This document shows positions 1 to 11,327 of a stretch of DNA of 64,000 nt, piece after piece. Position numbers and translations under genes: made by a program. Every line of letters starts with the position of its first letter. Positions within the stretch are counted from its first letter, which is position 1. Origin of the DNA: Pholiota molesta (lineage: Eukaryota > Basidiomycota > Agaricomycetes > Agaricales > Strophariaceae); contig JACGCK010000008.1 of NCBI GenBank assembly GCA_014925825.1, positions 372,001 to 436,000 on the forward strand. Direction: 5' to 3'. The notes below the pieces were generated by a model. It made no database searches, was not told the origin of the DNA, and saw nothing but the letters and a program-made list of their open reading frames with translations.

Positions 1-1410
1 GACTCTAATACTCTTGCACAACGCGTACCGCTGGGTCCTGGACGTGGGCAACCCGCGCCGAACGTTATAACTAATGCCACCGCCCGCATCCCTCCCTCTC
101 GCACGCGTCTGCCCGCTCCTCCAAAACGAATCTCCGTAAGAGCCGCCATCACAGAACAGATCAATGACGAAATCGAGGTGCAGGCTGAAATCGTCCAAAG
201 CGAGATGGAAGTCGAGGAAGATCTAGATGACTGCGACGACGATGTCTTGCGAGTCAACGAACAAGAAGTAGAGGCCATGATCGGTGTCCAGGACAGCGAA
301 TCGGAGGGAGAGGAAGAAGAGGTGCAATTTGAGAAGCCTCCTCGCATTTGGCCCGAGGTTTCAACAGATCGCGCCTTGAGATACGAGAAAGAAGTTCAAT
401 CCATACGCGAGCGATTTGAAGACGAAGTGGACATGTACGATACGACTATGGTTTCTGAATATGCCGAGGAAATTTTCGAATATATGTGTGACCTCGAGGT
501 GTGTTCAATTTGATTTCCACCACCATAAACGTTTTGTTGAATTTGCGTCGTAGGAGGAGGTCATGCCAAATCCAGATTATATGGTTGGACAAGCAGAACT
601 TTCCTGGGGAATGCGCCAAACGCTGGTCGACTGGTTGTTGCAAGTTCACCTCCGGTACCATATGGTCCCAGAGACTCTCTGGATAGCTGTGAATATCGTC
701 GATCGATTCCTCACCAAACGGGTGGTTTCATTAATCAAGCTTCAGCTCGTCGGTGTAACTGCAATGTTCATCGCTGCGAAGTACGAAGAGATCATCGCTC
801 CTTCTGTTGACGAGTTCGTCTTCATGACTGAGAAGGGATTCACCAAGGACGAGATCCTCAAGGGCGAGCGCATAATTTTGCAGACCCTCGACTTCCGTGT
901 ATCACATTACTGCTCGCCCTACAGTTGGATGCGAAAAATTAGCAAGGCCGACGATTACGATATTCAAACACGGACACTCAGCAAATTTTTGACAGAAGTG
1001 ACTCTTCTAGATCATCGATTCCTCAGAGTGAAGCCGAGTCTTGTCGCTGCTGTGGGGATGTATACTGCGAGGAGGATGTTGGGAGGTGATTGGGTACGTT
1101 CTGGATCTTTATAACCTGTTCCATGTGTCCCCTCGTGTTCTCCCCGTGTCTTTGAATCATCATGTGACTAATTTACCTTTTACAGAATGCAGCGTTCGTC
1201 TTCCACTCGGGCTACACAGAAGAACAACTTATGCCTGGACATGATCTCCTAGTAGAGAAACTGACGGAAGACAACTTCCATCGTCAGTATGTCTGCAAAA
1301 AGTACGCAAACAAGAAGTTCCTGAAGGCTTCCGTCTTTGCCATTGAATGGGCTAAGGGCCATTCCAATGAACCCGATCCTGCGACTGAGTCGATGGTTCT
1401 CACAGAGTAA
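1..1410 (+). CDS. B-type (G2/mitotic) cyclin, 5'-truncated by the window edge
   Basis: The frame is already open at base 1, so the N-terminus lies outside the window. Three exons are visible; introns are at about 499-553 (phase 0) and 1094-1185. A basic, proline-rich stretch and an acidic stretch (DDCDDDVL, ESEGEEEE) come first. The cyclin box follows, with MRQTLVDWLLQVH, FLTKR, AAKYEE and the second fold around FLRVKPSLVAAV. These are hallmarks of mitotic cyclins, which activate Cdk1 to drive entry into mitosis. The protein ends in MVLTE before TAA at 1408. No destruction box is visible, as expected if it sits in the missing N-terminus. The family call is firm; the exact cyclin (Cdc13/Clb-like) is inferred. 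No frameshift is seen. Confidence 0.93.
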
Positions 1411-2567
1411 AGTACTCTTTCGTGTCGCATTCCTTCCTTTGTCATCGTTTCTCGCCATTATGATTCGAATATGCAATCATCTCAACTCTCCATATTCTTT
1501 TTTCTCTTCGTTTTGGTTCATTCACATCTGCATACCGCGTTGTCTGTTTATTTTTTACCTGGACAAATCCTGCATGTCGCCTCTCTGTCATTTGCTTTTT
1601 ATTTGCTATCGTCACAAATTCAAATCTCCTCTCCCCACCCTCTCCTTTTCCTCAACCTCGCCATCCAGTCAAGCATTATGTCCTAGACTAATAACCCTCC
1701 CAACCCAAACACACTCCTAATGCCTTCGCATGTTGTCATGAAATCTATGCTCACTTACCCTCTATCGACCACGATCCTTATCATTCCCTGACAATCTCTA
1801 GGTTTCTCCCTCTCCTCCGTCTTGTTTCTCCTTTGTTCTGTACGACCACTTTCTTCCTCTGTCTCCCTCAATATATCTTCTATCTCTCTGATTTGAACGA
1901 TATTTTATGACTTCGTTTTGTTCTCAAAACATCACATCTCCTTTCTGTCCTCCTCTATCTATGTTCGACTCTCATGCTGCGCAAGATATAATAGAGTACG
2001 ACTACACTCATTTACGTCTGTATAGTATGTACCGCGCGAGTCGCTTCCGAATAATTTATTATGTGTTCATGCCTCTCAAACTTTATGTTCTTCCGTACTG
2101 ATGAATACCCGCTTTCTAGGGCTCGGAGTATGCATGGGCTTGGAATCGACAGGAAATGGGAATGGAGCCATCTCAGCACGGTAGGAAACCAGCAAAAAAA
2201 GGCAGATATGGAATGCATGTGGTATCGACCTGTACGAATCTTTGAGATTTGCCACTGGTGTCGTCATAATAGTATGCCACTATATCCCATGCCGCTGGTG
2301 GAAGGATAAGAATGGTAACGGGTGAAAAGCGGCAGTCGCTGACAAAACAGATGTTGTGGCACGAAGCAGAGCGCACGATTCTGTCATGTTTTTATGAAGC
2401 TGGTGAATTTGTGGTGAATGCAAGACACGAGAACCAGTGTCGACTCGGCGCAAAGTGCATGAAGTTACGTCAGCGATACCCGTCATTTCACATGCTTGAA
2501 TGAGCCGGACGGCTATAAACTGCTACCTCGCGTCCCCACTCCGTATTCATCTCCTCTAAACCCAAAC
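1411..2567. other. Intergenic: cyclin 3' region and FOX2-like promoter
   Basis: No convincing gene is seen. Roughly 1480-1900 is strongly pyrimidine-rich on the plus strand, which fits a transcribed 3' region. The rest holds only short open frames without recognisable motifs. Confidence 0.5.
2514..2519 (+). promoter_or_regulatory. TATA box candidate of the FOX2-like gene
   Basis: A TATAAA lies 49 bp before the ATG at 2568. The short spacing leaves only a small 5' UTR. Seen in sequence only. Confidence 0.45.
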
Positions 2568-5297
2568 ATGTCGTTCAAAGGTCATACAGTCGTAGTTACA
2601 GGCGCAGGAGGAGGATTAGGCAAGACGTACGCATATCGTCTATTCTAACAAGAGACAGGGGCAAGAGAGATGATTTGTGTCGGATCTCCAGCTATTCACT
2701 CCTCTTCGCATCTCGCGGTGCGAACGTCGTGTCAACGATTTCAACGCTGCGGCTGCGCAGAAAGTTGTCGATGAGATGTTCAAGGTTAGTTCGTTATTCC
2801 ATTAGAAGTATATCTCACCGTATTGACGCTCGCTATAGCCGGCGGAAAGGCAGTCGTTAACACTTCATCAGTCTCCGATGGTGCTGCTGTAATCAAGAGC
2901 GCCGTCGATGCCTTTGGAACAGTGACCATCCTCATTAACAATGCCGGTATCCTGAGAGATAAGGGGTGAGTTCATTTGTATGCCATATGTTTGAATGGCT
3001 CTTGAAACCGTCTCTGGCTCAGCTTTAAAAACCTGACCGACAAGGAATGGGACCAGATTACCGAGGTCCACTTGAAGGGCGCGTTTTCCTGCACAAAAGC
3101 TGCCTGGCCTCTGTTCCGCAAGCAGAAGTTCGGTCGTGTGATTAACACTGCCAGCGCCGCTGGCCTGTACGGTGCGTTTTTGAAATGTCATCTCTCGTTT
3201 AATGTCTTATACGTGCTCTAGGTAACTTCGGACAGGCCAACTACAGCGCTGCTAAAATGGGTCTCATTGGATTTACTAAGACTCTCGCTCGTGAGGGTGC
3301 AAAGTACGGCATCAAGTCGTCTGCGATCGCTCCCGTATGTCATTCGCCAATGTTTTCCATATATAACTCTGGAATGACTTTATGGAAATCAGATGGCCGC
3401 GTCTGCTATGACCGAGACTGTCATGCCACCTGAGATGTTGGCTAACCTCAGTGTATGTAAGCAATATAATACCTCAACGGTCAGTACTGACTTATGCCGA
3501 ATAGCCTGAATATGTCGCTCCGTTCGTTGCGGCCTTTGCCACCCCGACGGTCCTGATGCCTCAGGCAAGGTCTTCGAAGTTGGCGCGGGTTTCGTTGCGG
3601 AACTCCGATGGGAAAGGAGCAACGGTACTATTTTCAAGACTGATGAAAGCTTCACTCCCTCTGCTGTAAGCAAAAACAAAATCTTCGTTATGGTCGTGTT
3701 TAACTAATAGCTCTTATTGTAAAGGTGAAAGCCAAATGGGCTGAGCTGACCGATTTTACCAACCCATACTAGTAAGCCGGTCTAGTTCTCTCTCTTAGCA
3801 CATTCTCATCGAAACCAGCCCTCAATCCCTTACCGACCTCGATTCACTTGTAAGAGTCAAATCTTAAAATTGGCTCTAGGACCTGATCTGATGATACAAT
3901 TAACTATAGGGCAAGCTCGAGACGGCCAAGAAGCTTCCCCCAAACGTACAAGCCTCGCCCGCGGTCCGCTTCGATGGACAGACCGTGATCATTACTGGTG
4001 CTGGTGCAGGTCTCGGCCGCGCCTACGCCCTCATGTATGCCAAACTCGGTGCTAATGTCGTTGTCAACGACGTCAGCGAAAAGGGAGCCAACGCAGTTGT
4101 CGATGAGATCACCAGGGGTATAGAAACTTATTTGATATTTGTTTTCAACTATCACTCATAGATGTTTCTAGCGGGTGGAAAGGCTGCCGCCGCTGTCTTC
4201 TCTGTCGAAGAAGGCCAGAAGATTGTGCAAGTCGCTCTGGAGAAGTTCGGCGGTGTTCATATTCTTATTGCCAACGCTGGTATTCTGCGCGACAAGTCTT
4301 TCCAGGCTATGACCGAACAAGAATGGGATGCTGTTCTTGCCGTACACCTTCGGTATGCCCGAACCCCTCTCATCGAATCATCCAAGCTCAACACTTGCTG
4401 TCTTCAGTGGTACCTACAAGGTTGCCAATGCCGTCTGGCCACTTTTCCAGAAGCAAAAGTATGGACGAATCGTGACCACCGCCTCGCAAGTTGGCATTTG
4501 TACGTCGATAGCATCCCTTGGTTCTTGTTAACAATACCTGATGAAATCAATTTTCAGACGGCAACTTCGGTCAAGCCAATGTGGGTTCCAAAGTCATAAA
4601 TATCAGAAACGATTGATCTTACCTCGTATATCCGCAGTATTCAACGGCCAAGGCTGGTATTATTGGGTTGACAAGAACTCTGGCAATAGAAGGCAAGAAA
4701 TACAACATTCTTGCCAACGTCATTGCCCCATCCGCTGGAACTGCAATGACGAGCACCATCTGGCCTCAGGAAATGGTTGATGCTTTCAAGGTCAGCTGTT
4801 CGTAACCTCAACAAAAGATACTTTTGCTGATCCATTTGATTAGCCCGATTTCATTGCTCCTGTTGTCGGGTACCTGACTAGCAAAGGTACGCGTCTGCCC
4901 TCATACCTTGTTGTCTTTCAATTGTTAACTTTCGATGCAGACAACACGGAAACATCAGGGTCTCTGTTTGAGGTATCCGGTGGATGGGCTGCTCAGACTC
5001 GCTGGCAACGTTCAGGTGGCCATGGATTCCCAGTTGACAAGCCATATACCGTCGAAGATGTGTTCTCCCAGTGGACAAAAATCACTAACTTCGGTGCGTC
5101 CATTCCAGAACCTCCATACAAACAAGGACTGACCAGGCCCCTAGATGATGGCCGTGCCACCCACCCTGCCTCAACACAGGAAGCTATTCAACAGGTAAGC
5201 ATATTAGTATAAAAACTCAATCGCCTCGAATTTACTCCTTTTATAGCTCGTTGAGAATTTCGACAACAAAACTGCCTCAGCGAAGGCCAAATTGTAA
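2568..5297 (+). CDS. fox2: Peroxisomal multifunctional beta-oxidation enzyme, two SDR domains (FOX2-like, without hydratase domain)
   Basis: Two tandem short-chain dehydrogenase domains of the (3R)-hydroxyacyl-CoA dehydrogenase type, about 600 residues after splicing. Domain 1 starts with a [10 protein letters not shown] nucleotide-binding loop, then NNAG and the active site [11 protein letters not shown]...YSAAK. Domain 2 repeats this with [20 protein letters not shown] and YSTAK. The protein ends AKAKL before TAA at 5295; AKL is an acceptable peroxisomal targeting signal 1. In ascomycete Fox2 a hydratase-2 domain follows in the same chain. Here it is absent, and a separate hydratase gene starts 600 bp downstream. 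Domain 1 needs an extra base at about 2728, at the exon end near 2784, and at about 3534, where a CC would be CCC. Domain 2 is intact across at least eight introns. The family call is firm; whether domain 1 is truly broken cannot be decided here. Confidence 0.88.
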
Positions 5298-5892
5298 TTT
5301 GTATCTCGAAAATACCCAACCCACTTACGTAGCTGTACTGTATCTTCCCTACCCTAATTTTATCACATTCATCTAGGAAGTTGTCCTATATAGAAAAAAA
5401 AACCGTAAACAAATTCATCATAGCACTTGCACACACCTCATGATGCATGCAACTTGCACGAGATATGGAAATGCTGTCGGGTATACTCGCAATCGCCGCC
5501 AAAGTTATAGAATTTGATTCCTGAGCATCTCTGAACGGCGCCCTCCTCGTTTCTCCTGGGTCAGAAGACACACCCATTTTATGGCTTTGCCTGCGGAAGA
5601 CTGGCTTGGTCAGGCAATTACCTAGAGCAATTCACTGCGCGCAAGACGCATGCTCATCGATTCGTCCATCACATTCATTTCATCAACAAACCTCTGGAAG
5701 CTGTAAGCAGTGAAGATGTAGCTAGGAATTTACGCAATTGAATGCTGCGAGCAATCTGCAAAACGAAGTCTGGTGGTCAATTGATTTGCATGTGATTCTC
5801 CGTGTGTAGCCAATATTAATGCCAAAGATACCGGGAGCTTCATGGAATCACACACAACTCTCACTGACCTGTCTTCAAATCCTACCAGCACC
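5298..5892. other. Intergenic between the SDR-SDR gene and the hydratase gene
   Basis: No coding signal was recognised. An in-frame ATG at 5842 would add 17 residues to the hydratase, but those residues do not resemble the family, so this stretch is treated as 3' and 5' flanking sequence. Confidence 0.45.
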
Positions 5893-7252
5893 ATGCCATT
5901 CAACGACCCCAACGCTTTCACTGATCCAGAGGACTCACAGCTTGTCAAAGATGCCAAAAAAGATACCTTTGATCCAGTCCCCTATTCTTATACTGAGGTA
6001 ATTCGTGCATCACTGAACACCACCAGGACGAATATGTCTAACCACTGTAAAGAGGGACGTGATACTCTACAACCTTGGCATCGGAGCTACCGAGAAGGAA
6101 CTGAAGTGGGTATTTGAAGGCGATGACGAGTTCTCTGCACTCCCCACATTCGGTGTCATTCCCCAGTTCGCATGCAGTTCAGCGATACCCCTGGATTGGC
6201 TGCCTAACTTCAATCCGGTGAGTTCTCACATTCAAATGACTAGTGGACATCCTTCTGAATGGTAACACCAGGCGAAACTTCTCCATGGCGAGCAATACTT
6301 GAATATCAAGGGCCCTATTCCAACCTCTGGAGAGCTTGTTAGCGAAGCCAGGTCGGTTATTATACTGCCGGGACCTATCCCAGATATATACTTACAGATT
6401 TGTAGGCTGCTTGAAGTCTTGGACAAAGGCAAGGCCGCGGCTGTAACAACTATCATCGAGACACGGGATAAAAGCACAGGGAAACTTATCTTCGAAAACC
6501 AGTCAACTGTCTTCATCCGCGGCTCTGGAGGCTTTGGTGGAAAGCGCACCGGAAACGGTTAGAACTTTGTCCTTTTTCCCCCATAAGTCTCCTAAAGACC
6601 TTTGTGCGTTTACAGATCGTGGCGCTGCCTCCGCTGTAAACGAACCCCCCAAATGTAAACCCGACGCTGTGCTCGAAGAAAAGACTAGTACCAACCAGGC
6701 AGCATTGTACCGGTACGATTTATCATTGTACTTGCATCTAAGTCATCTCACAATTGTCGATTCCCCAGCTTGAGCGGAGATTATAATCCTCTACATGTAC
6801 AATCTTGTTTTGAATATGGGGCCCACATAATTAACACTAAATGTTCATCGCTAGATTCTTCCGGAGTTCGCTGCAATTGGAGGATTTGACCAACCTATCC
6901 TTCATGGTCTCTGCTCAATGGGCATTGCCGGAAAGCATGTTCTGAAAGCCTACGGGCCATACAAGGACATCAAAGTTCGGTAAGCCAAATTCATGATATG
7001 CTACAGCACATGTCTGAAAGAAATGTGTCATTAGTTTTGCTGGCGTAGTCTATCCTGGAGAGACTATTGTGACAGAAATGTGGAAAGAGGGACAAAAAGT
7101 CATCTTCAGTAAGACTACGCTCATTGCCTTACCCAGAATGCATAATCTAATCTCAAATGCTCTCAGCTGCGAAGGTCAAGGAGCGAAACACTATTGCATT
7201 GGCAGCGGCTGCTGTTACATTGGTAGATTCGTCAACAAAATCCAAATTGTAA
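5893..7252 (+). CDS. Peroxisomal (R)-enoyl-CoA hydratase 2 (MaoC/hot-dog fold)
   Basis: Splicing about nine short exons gives roughly 303 residues. The N-terminal half begins MPFNDPNAF, then YNLGIGA and PTFGVIP, as in the first hot-dog repeat of hydratase 2. The second half carries the signature [10 protein letters not shown], whose Asp and His are the catalytic pair in this family, then [12 protein letters not shown] and [13 protein letters not shown]. The chain ends in SKL, a canonical PTS1, so peroxisomal location is well supported. It should hydrate trans-2-enoyl-CoA to (3R)-hydroxyacyl-CoA, the step before the dehydrogenase encoded upstream. The signature continues ILPEF, where the family usually has an acidic residue after the first Ile. 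No frameshift is needed. The start at 5893 is preferred over 5842. Confidence 0.9.
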
Positions 7253-7497
7253 TTTAAAAGACGATCGATTATTACTACGATTATTGTAAAATCGGTCGAA
7301 TAATAAATACAATCGAAGGCTTTCATAGCTTTACTTATTACATGAAGGAAACGAACGTAAGCAGTGAATATCAAAGTTGACTTCATCATATAAGCGGCAG
7401 CCTCCGCCAATTATGAGGGTATATTATAGTGGGTAATGGTTTAGTGACAAGTTGCGAGCAAACCGCCTGATGGATCAGAGCCTAGAAGAACAGAAAT

Positions 7498-10316
7498 TTA
7501 GGAGAGCTTCAAAAGACTAAGCAGGCGGAAGGACAAACCAGGGTAGAACCAGAAAGTTACAGCAAGGATGAGATAGAGCGCTGTCAAAGATATTACAAAT
7601 AAGATTACAATGTGATAAAAAAGGGAACTTACACATTAAGATAAAACCTTCTAGCCAATTAGATTTACCATCCTGGACGACGTAGTTCACAGTGAGGACT
7701 GCACCCATGGGTTAGTAAGGAACCATATCGCGAAAAAGCTTTGTCGAAATTACCTGCAAGGAACAGAGAGATCGATTCATAGGGATCGAAGAGAAGGGTC
7801 AAAGGTTTCCCTAGGATCCACGACAACGTGACAATAAAGCTTAAGAATAAGGTCGTTAGAACATGATATGAAGTTTCCGAGAATAACACCTACGGAATGA
7901 CGAAAAGGGCAATTTGCTGTGTGTACTGTGATCAGAATGTTATCCTTTGCACATTAGACAATCGAACTTACAATACTTGATCCAACAGCGACGCCCAAAC
8001 TGAGATTGAGCTTGTCTTTTACTGAAACAGTGACGGCAGTAACATGTTCTAGAAAAACATAGATAGAAGCTCAAGTGAGTTATAACAGCTTGCTATAACA
8101 TAGATGGTATCGCACCTGCGGCATTGCCGACAATGGGAAGAAGGATGATGCCAACGAATTCTTTCGAAATATGGCCCGTGTCCGTCATCCCATCAATAGC
8201 GCCAACAAGGAATTCAGCAGTAACGGCGACCAACTAAAATACGATAGCAATGAACATTTAGATAGTTTCCCTTGCGTCGAGAATAAGAGAAAGGCTCACA
8301 ACGGTGACGGTAACGAGAAGAATGATGGTCATCCACACGCTCAAGCTCGGTTTCTCCTCCCCATCCATTTCCACCTGTTTTTCCTGGTCGACGATATGCG
8401 TATGTGAATTCGCAGTAATTTGTCCGTGGCTAATCGAACTGGGGTTTTCGCTGTCATTGAGCATAGAATCGGACAATGGCCCAGCTGCGGTACTGAAAGT
8501 AGCGGATCGCAGCTCAGCGCTTGGCATGGTGGGCGAATGAAGAGGCGATGTTGTGTATGTAGGTGAAGTATTGGATTCGCCATTATGGTCGCCCTTGTAC
8601 TGATGCAGCTTGTTGGAGATGCCTTGGAAGAGAGGTTTGTCGTATTTCGTGCTCTCTATAGTATGGTCACCCTTGTCTAGATATAAACTTGGGTGCGACC
8701 AAAGTTGGAAGGTAAGGTACCCGGCATAGACTATTGCGTTTAATTAGAATAACATTCGCTCGAGAGATGACGATTGTCAAGTTAGAACTTACTGAATAGG
8801 AGGATGATCGCTACCTATAAACCATCAGATTAGCGATTGGGTAAATGTGTAGATAAAAATAATTACTTACTCCATGACTGACGGAGAGAATGGCTTTCCC
8901 TTCCGAGCCCGTTGTACCACCTGTCAACCCGGTAGTATCACCATTGGCGTTCGCATTGGCGCTCGAAAAGTGGAAGGCGGCGGGCAGAAGCACGGCAATG
9001 ACGCTGATGGTCAGTAGTGATGAATTCAGTTGCGTAGCGCCTGTCGATCAAAGTGTCAGCCAAGGGCGCTTATTCCACCTATTCCGGGGAAATGAGGGCA
9101 CGCACTGACGCCGAAACCCTGTTCAGAGTATTTTAGGCCACCGGCAAAGAAACACATTCCAAGGACAAGGACTAAAAATGCATCAGCATCAATCGCCGGT
9201 TTTAAATGGCAATGGGTGCTCACGCAAGTTGCTAAGAATCGATCCGACCACTATAAAACAAGGTAAATTAGTCCGATTGACGCGAGATCCACGCCGATTT
9301 CGATCGCGGTCGAGAGACAGGCGAGTTTTACACGAGTAAATGACGTATGGATGATGTACTTACATGACGCCTGCACTACTCGCAATTCACATTTTACCAA
9401 TGCAATAATCTAGAATCACTCTGTTCTCAACTTGGCCACGAATAACAAGGAAATGCGCTTACAGCCACTATAAGTTCGACGCTGTACAGTGTGTTAACGC
9501 TTCCATTTGATATCAACTATGGTGTGAACATACGCATTTCCCTGTAGTAGTCAGATATATTTAGCAAATGTACACTTGTCACTAAAGATAGGGAGGACTG
9601 ACAAGTGTAGCATTCAACAATCCGGCTAGTGTTTGTCCTACTCGCATCGCTAACTCTTCTGTTGCGAAACTAAGTAGCTGAGATATGATGAGTACAAATA
9701 ACATGATAATGCGACTTGGAAGTGACTCACCTTGGCCAGAGGAATGATCGCAAGAAAAGAAACTATGAAAATGCCAACCCGTTCAATAATGTTTTTAGAG
9801 AGCCAAAATCTGTCGCTTACAAACAAAAACAATAGTATCTCGATTCGCAAATGAATGAGGTAGGGCAAAATGTAGGGCCCACTATGAAAAGGTCAGCCAA
9901 TCATTTCAACTCTGATGAAAGGAGGTACGCACAGATACGGGAATAAAAGCAAGTAGAAGGTTTAGCCCTGAGAAGAGAATATTAAATCAGACTCTATTGT
10001 GGCGCTTTGTTATCTCTCTGTCTTACATGAAGATGTGATAATCGCTTTCAGACTTTCAAAGGGACTAGGTGGCTTGCCGAGTTTGTGGGGCGGTTTGAGC
10101 ATAAGTTCTGTCTTCTTGCGCAAGTTTGAGAATCTAGAGCCAGTACGCTGTTTAGCATTGCGACCAGGCAGAGCAGTGGCTGTCGAGTTGGACGATGTAG
10201 GCATTAGAGGAGGGGTATCGTTGTCAGTTGGACCTAGAATGCACAATTTCGATATTTAGCAGGGGAACCAAAGCTGTGCAGCTGCTGCGAAGCTACGCGA
10301 AAATATGCTTACCCAT
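7498..10316 (-). CDS. vcx1: Vacuolar Ca2+/H+ antiporter (VCX1/CAX family)
   Basis: A heavily split gene read on the minus strand from ATG at 10316; the first coding exon is only four bases before a GTAAGC donor. The cytosolic N-terminus is Ser/Thr-rich, followed by a membrane segment beginning LNLLLAFIP. The first alpha repeat reads GNAVELIVA and is assembled from an 8-nt and a 19-nt exon. The second repeat reads GNAAEHVTAVTVSVKDKLN. These two motifs are the cation-selectivity signatures of the family. A long acidic loop (8260-8520) separates the halves. The C-terminus carries NYVVQDGKSNWLEG and a last hydrophobic segment, with stop at 7498-7500. It should load Ca2+ into the vacuole using the proton gradient. 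It converges on the hydratase gene. Confidence 0.93.
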
Positions 10317-11327
10317 GGCCGACTTGGATGCGTAGACGGCCGAATGGCACTGCTGCTGGGGAGCCTTGGTACTTGGGGGCGGAATAGCGGAATTCGTGAA
10401 AAAAAGTCAACCACAATCGTGCGAGGCAGTGTTATATAGCATTGAGCTATTAATAGGCTTCGACCACTCGGGCCATTTGCCTTGGTTGTCACCACTTGGC
10501 CTTGGCCTGCCTTGGCAATGGTCATTGCAGGTCGTCGTCATGAAGCTCTCCGTCTCCTGCGTCCCTATTTTCAGTATGAGCTCCTCTCCGCAATGCATCA
10601 TGGTATCCTCGTGCGTCTTACTATTTATGCACGACCACCATCGGGGTGGGAAATTACACAACGTAAAGTTGAACGTTCCCCATTACGAGTGCCATATTTG
10701 GTAATCTCTGATAAGTGGATGTTGATCAAATAGAAGTCATGTCAGATCCACCCAATACATGAACACACTTGTACATACACACAAGTTATTGAGAATCAAT
10801 CTAACAGTCAAGTGCGCCGTGAGCACTGCCCGACTGTATCCGATATAAGAGCATCTTTTCTTTGTTTTTGAAAAGCTGCTCAACACCCGCAGCACAGAGA
10901 TCAAGGACGCCGATATGGTATGTAAAGAAAGAAATATATGGTATTGCCCAAAAAAGATATACAAGAAATGAACTACAGATAATCAATGCAAAATACCCCG
11001 AAATGCAGCAACACAAGCCAGAATGCCCATGCCTGATATAGTTGTGGGAATGCAAGCAACATACCCATGCCACTGCATCGGAAACGCCATTTAAATGCAG
11101 AGCCATTCGCATGTCATGACTCACATATAGAGCTTAAATGGCTGCCTCGAGAGAATGGGCAATAGCGTGGCTTATCAGATATACCACTTGCTCGCTTTGA
11201 CCAATAGGATGCATAATTGGAAGCCCTCCAAGCACAGCCCACCTTCCGACTTCTCGCCCCGCCTCCGGGCCCTCGCAGACTGAATTAGTGATGCATCTTC
11301 AAGGGCCCTAGTCAGGGCTCAGACGAG
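10317..11327. other. Intergenic: VCX1 promoter and 3' flank of the F-box/LRR gene
   Basis: Only short open frames without family features. The left part should hold the VCX1 promoter, the right part the 3' end of the next minus-strand gene. Confidence 0.45.
10432..10438 (-). promoter_or_regulatory. TATA-like element upstream of VCX1
   Basis: Reads TATATAA on the minus strand, about 115 bp before the VCX1 ATG. Position and sequence fit a core promoter; there is no other support. Confidence 0.3.

Noticed and set aside
5842..5892. Upstream ATG as the hydratase start
   Set aside because: It would add 17 residues with no similarity to the family; the ATG at 5893 gives the usual N-terminus.
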